This document shows positions 9,321 through 21,623 of a stretch of 64,000 nucleotides of DNA, in pieces (the first letter of the stretch is position 1; every line of letters begins with the position of its first letter). The notes beneath the pieces are model-generated. The model had not been told where the DNA came from and made no database searches. It was given only the letters and a program-made list of their open reading frames with translations. Made by a program: the position numbers and the translations under genes. The stretch is from Diogma glabrata (taxonomy: Eukaryota > Arthropoda > Insecta > Diptera > Cylindrotomidae). The DNA lies in assembly GCA_963693315.1 (NCBI GenBank), contig OY856188.1, positions 164,075,379 through 164,139,378 of the forward strand. The letters run 5' to 3'.

Positions 9321-11433
9321 AATAATAAGACTGAATCTAACAAAATATGGTGTGCAATTTATGAAAATTTTTTTGCTATCCACAAAATTGTCGATCGATC
9401 TAGTTTCGAACCGATAAGAACTTGTTATTACACTTTAAAAAAGTATATCATTCTCATCAGGGCTAGCCGACTAGATACACTACCAAACAAATTTTTCGCT
9501 ATATAAACCTAAAATAGGTCACTACTCTAGCGAAGTATAAGAAACCAAAAAACTTTCATAAACATATGTTTATTAGATTCAGGTTTAGTCAATTTGTTTT
9601 TCTAGTTGATCACTATTGTTGTTATACTCTAACCAAGTTAGAATTGGATAACAAACTTGTATCGGTAAGAAGAAGATGACCATCTTCACTTGTGTCTATC
9701 GACACATTATCTACAATTAATTCAATGAATTATTTGTGATATTACATCACTCCGATGGAAATAATCCCATCATGAATAATAAGACTGATTCTAACAAAAT
9801 ATGGTGTACAATTTATGAAAATTTTTTTGCTATCCACAAAATCGTCGATCGATCTAGTTTTGAACCGATAAGAACTTTTTATTACACTTTAAAAAAGTAT
9901 ATCATTCTCATCAGGGCTAGCCGACTAGATACACTACCACTATGGTCATCTTCTTCTTACCGATACAAGTTAGTTATCCAATTCTAACTTGGATAGAGTA
10001 TAACAACAATAGTGATCAACTAGAGAAACAAATTGACTAAACCTGAATCTAATAAACATATGTTTATGAAAGTTTTTTGGTTTCTTATACTTCGCTAGAG
10101 TAGTGACCTATTTTAGGTTTATATAGCGAAAATTTTTTTGGCAGTGTATCTAGTCGGCTAGCCCTGATGAGAATGATATACTTTTTTAAAGTGTAATAAA
10201 GAGTTCTTATCGGTTCGAAACTAGATCGATCGACAATTTTGTGGATAGCAAAAAAATTTTCATAAATTGCACACCATATTTTGTTAGAATCAGTCTTATT
10301 ATTCATGATGGAATTATTTCCATCGGAGTGATGTAATATCACAAATAATTCATTGAATTAATTGTAGATAATGTGTCGATAGACACAAGTGAAGATGGTC
10401 ATCTTCTTCTTACCGATACAAGTTTGTTATCCAATTCTAACTTGGTTAGAGTATAACAACAATAGTGATCAACTAGAAAAACAAATTGACTAAACCTGAA
10501 TCTAATAAACATATGTTTATGAAAGTTTTTTGGTTTCTTATACTTCGCTAGAGTAGTGACCTATTTTAGGTTTATATAGCGAAAAATTTGTTTGGTAGTG
10601 TATCTAGTCGGCTAGCCCTGATGAGAATGATATACTTTTTTAAAGTGTAATAACAAGTTCTTATCGGTTCGAAACTAGATCGATCGACAATTTTGTGGAT
10701 AGCAAAAAAATTTTCATAAATTGCACACCATATTTTGTTAGATTCAGTCTTATTATTCATGATGGGATTATTTCCATCGGAGTGATGTAATATCACAAAT
10801 AATTCATTGAATTAATTTTATTTAATGACTAAAAACTCGCTAAATTTAAATAAATGGCTTTCGGAAGAAGAAATTTTGCTTCACTTTGAATAATTTTTTA
10901 TTTTAATAAAAGTTTTGTTTTATTGATATAATATAACTCATCAAATATAAATAAATATTTATTCGAAAAATTCGCTGGGTTCGAATTTTGTTTGTTATAT
11001 AGTCCAAATAGTTATTATAATTACCAAAATGATGTGATGCCTTGTTCCTTAGTGATATATGATGAATCCAATGCTGATTGTTTGTTGCAATCCAGCTCGA
11101 AGGACCATAAAATGATTATGAAGCTTTTTCCCAGTTTATCACTGTTTGAATCCAAATTCATCGTTGTTTTGGTTTCAAAATTGTTGGAAATAAAACTCTT
11201 CATAGAATGAATTGTATTTAATTTTTGTATTTAATGTTTTGTTGTTTTTACATTGCTTGTCACAAAAGAATTGAATTATTTTATATTTTAATTGCTTTTA
11301 TATAAAAAAAATGTTTAATAACTAGTTCTTTAGCGAAAATAAATTTAAAAAAAAGTATAAAATTGTTCTACATAAAAATTGATGAGTTCAATCCCACATA
11401 AAAGTTTTTCCATTTAACCCTTATAACCCAACA
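8882..11433. repeat. 28-bp direct repeats bracketing the palindromic array
   Basis: TTTTCCATTTAACCCTTATA followed by ACCCAACA occurs exactly at 8,882-8,909 and 11,406-11,433. The 2.5 kb between them includes the whole inverted array. The pair could be an unusually long target duplication or the ends of a segmental duplication; it is too long for a standard transposon target duplication. Confidence 0.45.
9321..10818. repeat. 454-bp repeat units arranged as a large palindrome
   Basis: The plus-strand half (9,321-9,940) holds 1.4 copies of a 454-bp unit; the second copy starts at 9,775. At 9,940-9,942 the sequence switches into the reverse complement of the same unit and runs 1.9 copies to 10,818, with the junctions TCTTATTATTCATGATG at about 10,294 and 10,747 giving a period of about 453. 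Copies differ by only a few bases (CTATCCACAAAATCGTCG versus ATTGTCG), so the array is young. The similar ORFs at 9,736-9,987, 10,085-10,342 and 10,572-10,796 are translations of the repeat and not genes. Confidence 0.85.
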
Positions 11434-11649
11434 CTCCATTTTGATTTAATTTTATTTACAACCACAAACTAGTTTATTAAATTATAAATTAAAAACAAAT
11501 AAATAATTTAAAACGAAAAAAAATGTTAAATCTTTTCTTGATAGTTGTGCTAATTTTTATAAAATGAATGAAAATAATTACGAGAGTAATTTAAATTTAT
11601 TGTATTATTTCCAGTGATCATTCAACTTAAATAGTTTAAAAAGGACAAG
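10819..11649. other. AT-rich non-coding stretch
   Basis: Nothing coding is recognised. ORFs on both strands at about 10,992-11,210 lie antisense to each other, carry no motif and are probably chance. The second 28-bp direct repeat lies at 11,406-11,433. Confidence 0.45.
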
Positions 11650-11689
11650 CAATATTTTCAACGTTACGATCAAATATTTAAGTTGTGCA

Positions 11690-11895
11690 AAGGGATTTCT
11701 TTGTGCGTACATCGTACATATGGAATGCTTTGCCCGAATCAATAGTCTCGAGTGCCTTCAATCCAAAAAGATTTAAAAAAAGCATCCACCAACACCTCAA
11801 GACGCATGTTGTTGTGGGACTTAGATCTTAAAAGGTATCTATGTGTTGCTGTGATACATTTTGTAATTCCTAATACACAACACTTATTATAAAAA
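11690..11895 (+). pseudogene. Non-LTR retrotransposon ORF2 C-terminus and 3' end
   Basis: The frame RDFFVRTSYIWNALPES, then FNPKRFKKSIHQHLKTH, ending in LRS-stop at about 11,829, matches the last ~45 residues of many R1/Jockey-group RT proteins (FFxRTxxxWNxLPxxV...FKxxxxxHL). It is followed by a tail with TTTGTAATTCCTAATACACA. A second copy of the same 3' end lies at 34,715-34,893. The copy is 5'-truncated and only the tail of ORF2 remains. Confidence 0.65.
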
Positions 11896-12009
11896 AAGAA
11901 ATATTTCTTAAAGCATTATTATAAAAACTTGCTGTCAAACTTTTTTCGTTATGGACAAATTTATTTTTCATTAATAAAATTATATGTTTGGTTATAATAA
12001 ATCAAAACG

Positions 12010-12640
12010 TCATTTTTTCATTTCTTTTGTTGTCTGTTGTTTTGTTTGTTGTTTTGGATAGCAATCTTAATTGGAAACAACATATCAATAAATTAGAAAA
12101 CGGAATGAATAATGCTGTCACATCCATGTATCTTCTGCGTAATTTTTATCCACCTTCAGGCTTGAAGATTTTTTATTTTTCAAATATTCAGTCAATATTG
12201 GATTATGGAATTGTTTTCTGGGGCAGTGAGTATTTCACTACATATAAACCAATTAATATACTGTAAAAATGTATACTCAGAATAATAAATTTTCAAAATC
12301 GTCTTGCTCCCTCTTGGCCACTTTTTCATTCTAATGGCATTCTTCCTTTTCAACACTTGGATGTTTTTAAAGTTCTAAGGTTGTTTTCTGAGAGAAGTGG
12401 AAACCTGTCTCCAAGGATTTGAGCTAACTATTATTTTCGCTCTAATAATAATATTATACATGAAGTTCCAAGATTTCGCGATCATTTTCGTAATTCTTTT
12501 CTTGTTGTCGGTCCCACCTTATTCAATTAGCTTCCTGCTATGATTAGAATCCAGAACTCAGGTAGAATATTTACGCGTATGCTTAAACTGTGGCTGTTCG
12601 GAAATGAGAATGTCGACTTATTTTTTAATGTAATTTTCGG
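12010..12640 (+). pseudogene. Non-LTR reverse transcriptase C-terminal remnant
   Basis: The frame contains LDSNLNWKQHINKLENGMN, then YLLRNFYPPSGLKIFYFSN and ILDYGIVFWGS, the typical region after the RT catalytic core (LGVxLDxxLxWxxHI ... LDYGxxxWG). After a stop at 12,264 the same frame continues with CILRIINFQNRLAP and later FRNSFLVVGPTLFN, with more stops near 12,420 and 12,529. This is a different family from the 3' end at 11.7 kb and from the intact element at 46.6 kb. It is dead. Confidence 0.7.
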
Positions 12641-12642
12641 TT

Positions 12643-12858
12643 GTAATACCACGAGTCATTGAAATTTTTTCGAAAATTTTTTGATTTTACGAATTAAATT
12701 ATTTAGCAACACTGTGAATCAAAGCGCACAATAAACCACGAGTCCAAAGGATGAGTGGTTTAAGTAGCGGTTTGATTGAGCAGTGTTGCTTAAAAATAAT
12801 TTAATGAGTAAAATTGAAAAATTTTTGACAAAAATTTCTATGAAGAGTGGTATTTAAT
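12643..12858. repeat. Palindromic MITE, about 215 bp
   Basis: The left half (ATACCACGAGTCATTGAAATTTT ... AAATTATTTAGCAACACTGTG) is matched by the inverse of the right half (CAGTGTTGCTTAAAAATAATTT ... AAATTTCTATGAAGAGTGGTAT). Arms are about 90 bp with roughly 80-85% identity by eye, around a short centre at 12,720-12,770. This is a foldback-type non-autonomous DNA element. Confidence 0.7.
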
Positions 12859-13283
12859 GAGATAATTTTTTTTTAAATTATAATTTTGTTCAAAAGCTTC
12901 CATAAATAAAATTTTTCCTACAAATTATTCAATTAATAAAAATTTATGTAAAAATGCAAATACTAAAAATGTTCGTTTTGATTCATAAACATGCAATCGT
13001 TTATGTTTTGATTATGCTCATCATAGTTGTCCATTTTTAATTTAGCCTCATATGAAAATGGTCATATCTTATCACAAATTGATCATTTAACTAGTTGCAT
13101 CGTCAATATTTATAGAAAATTGAACGCTCTACAAAAATGGTCTCAAATACTTTTTTCATTAGTCGAACCGTTTAAAAGATATTCAAGGTCAAAGATTGAA
13201 GTATTTTAAGGAAAATAACTTTTTTGAATTTTGTAACTTACTAAAAAATAATTATTGTCAAATGAGTTTAAATTATTTCTATA

Positions 13284-13459
13284 GGAAATTTAACACTCTA
13301 CAAAAAAGGTCTCATTTGGTTAATCGATTACTCAAACCATTTCGAAAATATTCGCAGTAGAATCCCAATGCCTGATGATTTTAATAGTGAATATCTTCGA
13401 AATGGTTTGAGTAATCGATTAACCAAATGAGACCTTTTTTGTAGAGCGTTAAATTTCCT
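13284..13459. repeat. Hairpin inside the left foldback arm
   Basis: AGGAAATTTAACACTCTACA..GGTCTCATTTGGTTAATCGA..CCATTTCGAA at 13,284-13,350 is repeated inverted at 13,389-13,459 with about three changes, around a 35-bp loop. Its outer piece (CTCTACAAAAA.GGTCTCA) also resembles part of the main foldback arm (13,127-13,144), so it is probably an internal duplication. Confidence 0.75.
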
Positions 13460-13827
13460 ATCTTCTTATATATTAATACGCTAGATTAAAACTTTGTGGA
13501 GCATAAGGCTTTTTTATTCGCAGATGGATTCAATTCAAATTTTCACAGCTAACTGATATTAGTGTAACCTATATTGGGATCCGGATTCAAACAAATCGGA
13601 TCATAAATAAAAAAGTTATTATATACGGAAAACTTTTTCTATACATATGCATTATAAGTTTACATACATATTAAAATATATTTGCTATCGAACAACGAAC
13701 AACTTTATTTTGTTATTCTTTTTTATATTTAATTTTTTCTCAGCTGTTAGTATATTTATTTCTTTGAATGTGAATAAACGTACATATTGTTTTTCTATGT
13801 TTTAAATTTCATTTCGAATTTTTTCTT

Positions 13828-15120
13828 ATGCGTAAGATAGGTTTTGAGTTAGATCGTGTGAATCCTTTTGTTCGTTCTTTTAAATCAATGCATGAATTTT
13901 GTGAAAGACCTGAGAATGTTACTGCTGATGTGTCAATGGTTATAAAAGTTAACAGAGAATGTGATATTCGTCGTTTTAATGATGCTGTTCAAACTGATGT
14001 GGTTGCTATTTTTAAAAATGATGAATTTTGTTAAATTTGTCAGATGAAGATAGAATTGATGGAAATGAAATGATTAATAAATTTGTATGTACTGAAATCC
14101 CTGATCCCATTCTTTTTCCTAAATTACATGAATATGTGAAACGTCATATGATGCATGAACCATGTGGTGCTCTAAATCCCAATTCTGTTTGTATGAGAGT
14201 GGTAAATGTAGTAATAATTTTCCAAAACCTTTTTCTGAAAATATTAAAGAATATGTGAATGGTTATCCTTTGTACCGTCGACGTGATAATGGTATGAGTG
14301 TTGATGTACGTGGTGCATCTCTTGATAATAGATATGTTGTTCCGTATAATATTTATCTTCTTGCAAAATTCAATTGTCATATTAACGTGGAAATATGTAC
14401 GACTGTTAAAAGTGTGAAATATGTTTACAAGTATGTATATAAAGAGTATGATTCTGCCAATGTTGAATTGAGAGTGAATGGAGAGAATGCAGTGAATAAT
14501 GATGATGCGATTGTGGGAAATGAAATTCAAGATTTTTTGAATGGACGGTATGTTGGTTCGACTGAAGCTGCTTGGCGCATATTTGAATTTCCAATGCATT
14601 TTCAATCTCATACAATTATTCGACTTGATTGTCATTTGCCTAATAGACAAAATGTTTATATCAGGAATGGTAATGTGGCTGGCACAGTCGCAAATGTATC
14701 AAGAACAAAATTGTTAGCATTTTTCCATTTGAATTCCATTGATAATTTAGCTAATGAGTTTTTGTATACAGAATTAATTATGTTTGGTATGACCAAAGTA
14801 AATCGTGGAAAAGAAGACAACGTGGGGCTGATAAAGTTGTTGCTCGATTATATATGGTTACTCCAAAAGATATAGAATTGTTTCATATGCGTTTACTTCT
14901 GTTGCATGTTCGTGGTCCAAAATCTTTTTTTGATCTACGTATGTATGAAGGTGTACCCTACCCTACTTTTGTTGCAGCATGTGAAGCTCGAGGTATTGCA
15001 ACAAATGATAATGAATAGCGTGAATGTTTACTTGAAGCTTCAGAAATTCAATCACCAAAACAGTTTCGTCAATTATTTGCATTTATCTGTGGTTTGAATG
15101 TTCCTCCGAATGCTTTAGCT
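13828..15120 (+). pseudogene. Helitron Rep/helicase-like polyprotein, N-terminal and middle part (broken)
   Basis: Three successive frames together follow a Helitron replicase: LNPFVRxF-like VNPFVRSFKSMHEF and RRFNDAV (13,828-14,034); VCTEIPDPILFPKLHEYV and MHEPCGALNPNSVC (14,028-14,200); then KCSNNFPKPFSENI, YPLYRRRDNG, YVVPYNIYLLAKFNCHINVE, SVKYVYKYVYKEYDSA, STEAAWRIFEFPMH (14,195-14,790); then MVTPKDIELFHMRLLLLHV and VACEARGIATNDNE (14,850-15,018). An in-frame TAG follows at 15,016-15,018. The segment that should carry the HUH nuclease is missing between the first two pieces, so the Rep function is deleted. The reading continues into a Pif1 helicase start at 15,128. Confidence 0.85.
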
Positions 15121-15127
15121 TTTTTTC

Positions 15128-15409
15128 TTGACAGCTCATGCAGGTTGTGGCAAAACTTTTGTTCAAACGGCAATCATTCATAAATTTAATTCACTAAATC
15201 TTTCGTGTATTGTAACTGCCTTCAGTGGTATTGCATCAACTCTTTTGATTGGGGGGCGAACTTTGCATAATGTTTTCAAATTACCAATTCCATTATTAGA
15301 GAATTCAATGCCAAATATAACTCCAAACAGTGTACATGGCACATATATTAATAATGCATCAATCATTATTATAGATGAAATTTCAATGTGTTTTCTATTC
15401 ATGCTTTAA
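15128..15409 (+). pseudogene. Pif1-type helicase start of the Helitron, truncated
   Basis: The frame carries a Walker A motif (HAGCGKTF), the family motif SGIASTLLIGGRTLHNVFKL and a Walker B motif (IIIIDEISM), the first third of a superfamily 1 Pif1-like 5'-3' DNA helicase, which unwinds DNA for rolling-circle transposition. The remaining two thirds are missing; the frame is cut at about 15,400 by the palindrome. The joint with the upstream part is also deleted and frame-shifted. Confidence 0.85.
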
Positions 15410-15416
15410 AATTAAC

Positions 15417-15854
15417 TAGGAAGGCCCGGCGTGCTTCGCTACGCTTATAAATAAAGTTTTTGCGTAGACATTTTGTTGACGTAGAAGCAATGATTTCAAA
15501 AAGTGGTAACGAGAAATGCTAGCATATAATTTTTAATTTTTCTTTTTAAATATATGAATGAAAAATAATCAGAACTCTAGCTGATCAGTTCGGATATATG
15601 AAAAATTAGCGATCAAATAAGTTAGAGATAAAATAAGCTTACTTGAAAACTTATTTGATCGCTAATTTTTCATATATCCGAACTGATCAGCTAGAGTTCT
15701 GATTATTTTTCATTCATATATTTAAAAAGAAAAATTAAAAATTATATGCTAGCATTTCTCGTTACCACTTTTTGAAATCATTGCTTCTACGTCAACAAAA
15801 TGTCTACGCAAAAACTTTATTTATAAGCGTAGCGAAGCACGCCGGGCCTTCCTA
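15417..15854. repeat. 437-bp near-perfect palindrome made of two inverted Helentron-type ends
   Basis: The left half starts CTAGGAAGGCCCGGCGTGCT and runs to about 15,628. The right half (from about 15,645) is its reverse complement base for base, to GCACGCCGGGCCTTCCTAG. Only about 20 bp in the middle are unpaired. The CCCGGCGTGCTTCGCTACGC start is also found once, not inverted, at 17,029. Such near-identity implies a very recent inverted duplication or gene conversion between arms. Confidence 0.9.
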
Positions 15855-16244
15855 GTAGAAATAATTGAAACTCATTTGACAATAATTATTTTTTAGTTAG
15901 TTACAAAATTCAAAACAAAAAGTTATTTTCCTTAAAATACTTTAATCTTTGACCTTGAATATCTTTTAAATGGTTCGACTAATGAAAAAAAAATGTGAGA
16001 CCATTTTTGTAGAGCGTTCAATTTTCTATAAATATTGACGATGCAACTAGTTTAATGATCAATTGGTGATAAGATATGACCATTTTCATATGAGACTAAA
16101 TTAAAATTGGAAAACTATGAAGAGCATAATCCTTCCGTTAATATTAAGAGCTCAGATTTAGTAAGGACTTTCTAGAGGTAGCTAGAAACAAGTTTTCGTG
16201 TGTCGGATCCAAAAAAAAAATACTTGATATTTTTGACCCACCCT

Positions 16245-17021
<777 letters not shown>

Positions 17022-17240
17022 TAGCAGGCCCGGCGTGCTTCGCTACGCTTATAAATAAAGTTTTTGCGTAGACATTTTGTTGACGTAGAAGCAATGATTT
17101 CAAAAGTGGTAGTGAGAAATGTTAGCATAATTTTCAATTTTTATTTTTAAAAATATGAATGAAAACCAGCTGATCAGTTCGGATATATGAAAAATTAGCA
17201 ATCAAATAAGTTTTGAAGTAAGCAATAAAAAAATGTATAT
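17022..17240. mobile_element. Helentron-type terminal fragment
   Basis: It starts CTAGCAGGCCCGGCGTGCTT and follows the same sequence as half of the 437-bp palindrome (GACGTAGAAGCAATGATTTC; CAGCTGATCAGTTCGGATAT) with several changes. The last 115 bp recur at 17,565-17,675. I infer this is one end of the helicase-bearing element whose antisense Pif1 gene lies at 17.9-19.5 kb. Confidence 0.6.
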
Positions 17241-17377
<137 letters not shown>

Positions 17378-17546
17378 TTTTTTTTTTTAATAAATTTTAT
17401 TTGGTTTTTTAGCTCTTGTTTGGATTATAAATAAATGAAACACTTGATTTCAAAAATTATATTTTATCGTAACGTTTCAATGCGTTTCCCGCATCATCTT
17501 CAGACGAAAAATATTCTTTATTAAAATTTAAAAAAAAAAAAAAATT
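17378..17546 (-). mobile_element. Penelope-like element terminal repeat (solo copy)
   Basis: About 168 bp nearly identical to 20,381-20,549 and to the inverse of 21,590-21,756. It includes the hammerhead-like motif described separately. The same orientation, T-run and (TA)n on its left are found at the 20.4-kb copy, so this is either a solo terminal repeat or a second, mostly lost PLE. Confidence 0.7.
17462..17513 (-). ncRNA. Hammerhead-ribozyme-like motif in PLE terminal repeat
   Basis: On the minus strand: TATTTTTCGT, then CTGAAGA (fits CUGANGA), T, a 6-bp stem GATGCG/CGCATT, GAAAC, then ACGATAAAATA, which can pair with the opening TATTTTTCGT as stem I. PLE terminal repeats are known to carry hammerhead ribozymes. 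Stem III and the cleavage triplet are poor here (CGTT directly before stem I), so activity is doubtful. Confidence 0.4.
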
Positions 17547-17564
17547 ATTTTTAAAAATAATTAT

Positions 17565-17690
17565 TTATTTTTAAAAATATGAATGAAAACCAGCTGATCA
17601 GTTCGGATATATGAAAAATTAGCAATCAAATAAGTTTTGAAGTAAGCAATAAAAAAATGTATAAATAAATAAAAAAGCCTAACAGTCGAT
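17565..17690. repeat. Duplicate of the Helentron-type end
   Basis: Repeats 17,142-17,240 almost exactly (AATATGAATGAAAACCAGCT through GCAATAAAAAAATGTATA). Between the two copies lie (TA)n and the PLE end, so the PLE and array were inserted into, or accompanied a duplication of, this end. Confidence 0.7.
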
Positions 17691-17935
17691 TCTTTAATTT
17701 TTTATTTTTTTTTAAAACTTATTCTGCTATTCGGGACGCCGGGTCAGCTTGTAAGATAAAAAAAAGAAAAAAGAAAGTTAATAAGTCAACAATTACATTA
17801 TGTCAAAAAATAAAAATTAAAAAACACCTAAAATTTTTTTAATAGTCAGTAAAAATCACAATGAAAATTACAATTTGAGATTTCTTATTATGATACCTAC
17901 TTATTATATTTCATTTTATTTTTACTTATTCTAAA

Positions 17936-19545
17936 TTAATTTTCATTTTTATTGAAGTACTTTATGGTACACGATATTTTTTGTTTGATTACCTGGCTCG
18001 TAAACAAACAGAGTAGATGGTTTTCCAACACGGGAACAGGCAACATACAATTGACCATGCGAGAAACATATACAATACCACAAACACTTAATGACTGCCC
18101 CTGGGATGTGTTTAAAGTCATAGCGAAAGCAAGCCGTACTGGAAACTGCAGTCGTTTAAACTCGAATGGTACGTCAGTCGGAATCATTGGGTTGCGGGGT
18201 ATCAAAACGTCTTCTCCTTTATACTTTCCTTTCAATATGATTGCTTCTATTACGTTATTCAGTAATTTTTTTATTGCTAATCGTGTGCTGTTACAAAGTC
18301 GCGGTTGGTTAATATTTCGCAACATTATAACTGCAGATCCAACCTTTAATTGAAGATTGTGAGGTGGCAATCCTGGCAAATCTAGTGAGTTTAAAAATTC
18401 CGGTGGATAGTTCACGACATCATCTTCATTAGTTGCCTACATCAACTGATTTATATGTCCTCATTTCGCCAGGAATGTCATCTTGAATTTTGAAATTTAA
18501 TCCATTTACATCAGTGTTTTTGGCAGCCAGTATAGCTCGTTTGCTCAACCAATAATGGAATAAGTAATTTTGAGCAACATTTGGAAACTCTTTTTGAATG
18601 AGTTCAGCTTTTGATTGGGTTAACTGACAAAAACTCTCAGGAAAGGTGATGCAGCCAGTCAGCACGTCTATAGGAAATTGGCAACCAATATCAATGAGTT
18701 GTTTAGAGAATATGTCTCCAGATTGATCATTTTGCAACATGATACGCATATTCTTGCTTAAATGTAATACCTTGACATGTTTCCACAAATTGGAGGACTT
18801 TAAACATGCATTCAGTTCATCAGCATGCGTTAAACGTGGAACCACTGGCAATGTTTGCCGATAATCTCTTGATAATAAAATCATTGCGCCACCAAATTGG
18901 TTTTGGTTGTTCCGTAGATCTTTTAAGGTTCTATCTAAAGCCTCTAAAGATTTTTTATGCGCCCTTGTGCATTCATCCTACACTATTAGTTTACATTGCT
19001 GCAAAACCTTTGCCATTGCAGAATTCTTGGAAATGTTGCAGGTTGAAGTTTTGTTTCTTTGCATATTCAATGGCAATTTTAGAGCTGAAGGAGCTGTTCG
19101 ACCGCCTTCAAGCAAAGTGGCTGCAATGCCTGACGAAGCAAGAGCAAGAGCAATTTCAGTTTTTGAGCGAATTGTTGCCAATATTAAAGTAATCAAAAAA
19201 GTTTTCCTGTACCACCAGGAGCGTCCAAGAAGTAAATCCCTCCAGGTCCATCATTTATTACTTTTATAAGAGTATCAAATACATACTTTTTTTCTTCGTT
19301 CAATAGTGGAAGATTTATTTGAATGGGTTCTTTCAAAGTGTGGAGATCATATGATTTTTCACGTTGTAACTCTTGATGAAAAGCATCGTGCATTGGGCGA
19401 TTGGGCGCGGCTATCCCCAATTAAAATAATAGCTAGTTTGACATCATCAAGCACATATCCTCAATGGAAATCAATGCATCATTGTAAATTTCTTTACTTA
19501 TTTGTAAATTCGGATTCCCTGTTCTATTGCGTATATTAAATTTTA
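17936..19545 (-). pseudogene. Helitron Pif1-like helicase, nearly complete but frame-shifted
   Basis: Read right to left on the minus strand: RNRTGNPNLQISKEIYND, IEDMCLM, then APNRPMHDAFHQELQRE, Walker A FLDAPGGTGK (about 19,200), SGIAATLLEGGRTAPSALKL, a Walker B-type VWDEC near 18,965-18,980, the RQTLPVVPR motif, WLSKRAILAAKN, PPHNLQLKVGSAVIMLRN and LNTSQGQSL near the C-terminus, ending at 17,936. These are the ordered motifs of a superfamily 1 Pif1 helicase of Helitron/Helentron type. In-frame stops or frameshifts occur near 19,430-19,450, 19,195, 18,980 and 18,430. The GDFRQ motif reads SRDYRQ. No intact Rep part is present upstream. Confidence 0.88.
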
Positions 19546-19559
19546 CCATAGACAATTTG

Positions 19560-20380
<821 letters not shown>

Positions 20381-20464
20381 TTTTTTTTTTTAATAAATTT
20401 TATTTGGTTTTTTAGCTCTTGTTTGGATTATAAATAAATGAAACACTTGATTTCAAAAATTATA

Positions 20465-20516
20465 TTTTATCGTAACGTTTCAATGCGTTTCCCGCATCAT
20501 CTTCAGACGAAAAATA
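20465..20516 (-). ncRNA. Hammerhead-ribozyme-like motif in PLE end (left arm)
   Basis: Same sequence and fold as at 17,462-17,513: CTGAAGA core, GATGCG/CGCATT stem II and GAAAC, with TATTTTTCGT / ACGATAAAATA able to form stem I. Confidence 0.4.
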
Positions 20517-20691
20517 TTCTTTATTAAAATTTAAAAAAAAAAAAAAATTATATATGGAAATTCAAAAGAAAAACAAACATACAAGCAAAACGTTATATAA
20601 ATTAAAATTGAATGAAAATTTAAATTTTTCAAACAAAAACATTTCGATATTTAACATACTTTGATGTTGTTTTAAAAACATTATTTTATAG

Positions 20692-21372
20692 CTAACTTAA
20701 ATTTGTATTGAATTTAATAATTCTATCATATGCATTGTTGAAAACACAAGTGGTTTGTATATTAAGTATTGGCTTACGTTTTTTTATATACAAATTTTCA
20801 GATATTTGTCGTGTTTTTCGATTGGGCTGTTTTTCCAAAATTTTAACATTATCCAAAGTAACAACATGTTTCGTGGTTTCAATGTGTGTGGACAGTGCGC
20901 TATTATCGGGTGGAGAGTTGTGAGTATGTTGATAAAAACGTTTACTCATATGTTGTGAAGTCTGTCCTACGTATGCTTTTTTACATGAACATTCAATTTC
21001 ATAAATAACATCTGATTTAATTTCGATAGGATCACGGTCTTTAAATTTTGAGAAAATAGATGAGCCTGTACAAATACATGATCTTCCTACTGTTTCAATA
21101 TTGTATCTTCTTAGAAGTGATTTAATATTCTCAAATAGATGTTTAACATAAGGAATTGAAACGAATTTTGTTTCTTCATTGATTTGTGGATTCGAATTTG
21201 GATGTTCAATTAAAATGGTATTATTATGTTTCATGATCGTTGTTCCCATAATATTTTTGATCAGTTTAATTGGGTAATTGTTAGTTTTGAGTGTTTTTTC
21301 TAACAAAACGAAGTTCTCTGTGTGGCATTTCTCATCTGATAGCTGAAGAATTTTCCTTGTAAGTACGGATAT
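20692..21372 (-). pseudogene. PLE reverse transcriptase C-terminus with GIY-YIG endonuclease
   Basis: An open frame on the minus strand. It begins inside the protein (RKILQLSDEKCH..LLEKTLKTNNYP, the linker after the RT) and continues through FVSIPYVKHLFENIKSLLRR and TGSSIFSKFKDRD. The GIY-YIG nuclease follows: VIYEIECSCKKAYVGQTSQH, KRFYQHTH, then ALSTHIETTKHVV and a helix with a glutamate (ISENLYIKKRKPILN), ending FNTNLS. GIY-YIG nucleases nick the target for PLE insertion. The domain itself is unbroken, but the RT is absent, so the copy is 5'-truncated. Confidence 0.9.
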
Positions 21373-21623
21373 AGTATTTTTCTATATATCACTTGTGTTT
21401 TCAACAATGCATATGATAGAATTATTAAATTCAATACAAATTTAAGTTAGCTATAAAATAATGTTTTTAAAACAACATCAAAGTATGTTAAATATCGAAA
21501 TGTTTTTGTTTGAAAAATTTAAATGTTCATTCAATTTTAATTTATATAACGTTTTGCTTGTATGTTTGTTTTTCTTTTGAATTTCCATATATAATTTTTT
21601 TTTTTTTAAAATTTTAATGAAGA

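Larger units (their letters stand above)
13010..16132. mobile_element. Foldback element with ~275-bp inverted arms enclosing a Helitron remnant
   Basis: The left arm 13,010-13,283 (GATTATGCTCATCATAGTTG ... GTCAAATGAGTTTAAATTAT) and the right arm 15,855-16,132 are near-exact inverted repeats. Between them lie a smaller hairpin (13,284-13,459), broken Helitron Rep/Pif1 coding sequence (13,828-15,409) and a 437-bp palindrome (15,417-15,854). The structure can be read as a foldback element that captured or was invaded by a Helitron-like element. Target duplications are not obvious. Confidence 0.65.

Noticed and set aside
9736..10796. Three similar ORFs of 74-85 codons starting MILHHSDGNN
   Set aside because: They are copies of the 454-bp repeat read in one frame, end at random points and show no known motif.
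10992..11210. Overlapping sense and antisense ORFs of 60-72 codons
   Set aside because: No motif, no splice context, and both strands equally open; probably chance.
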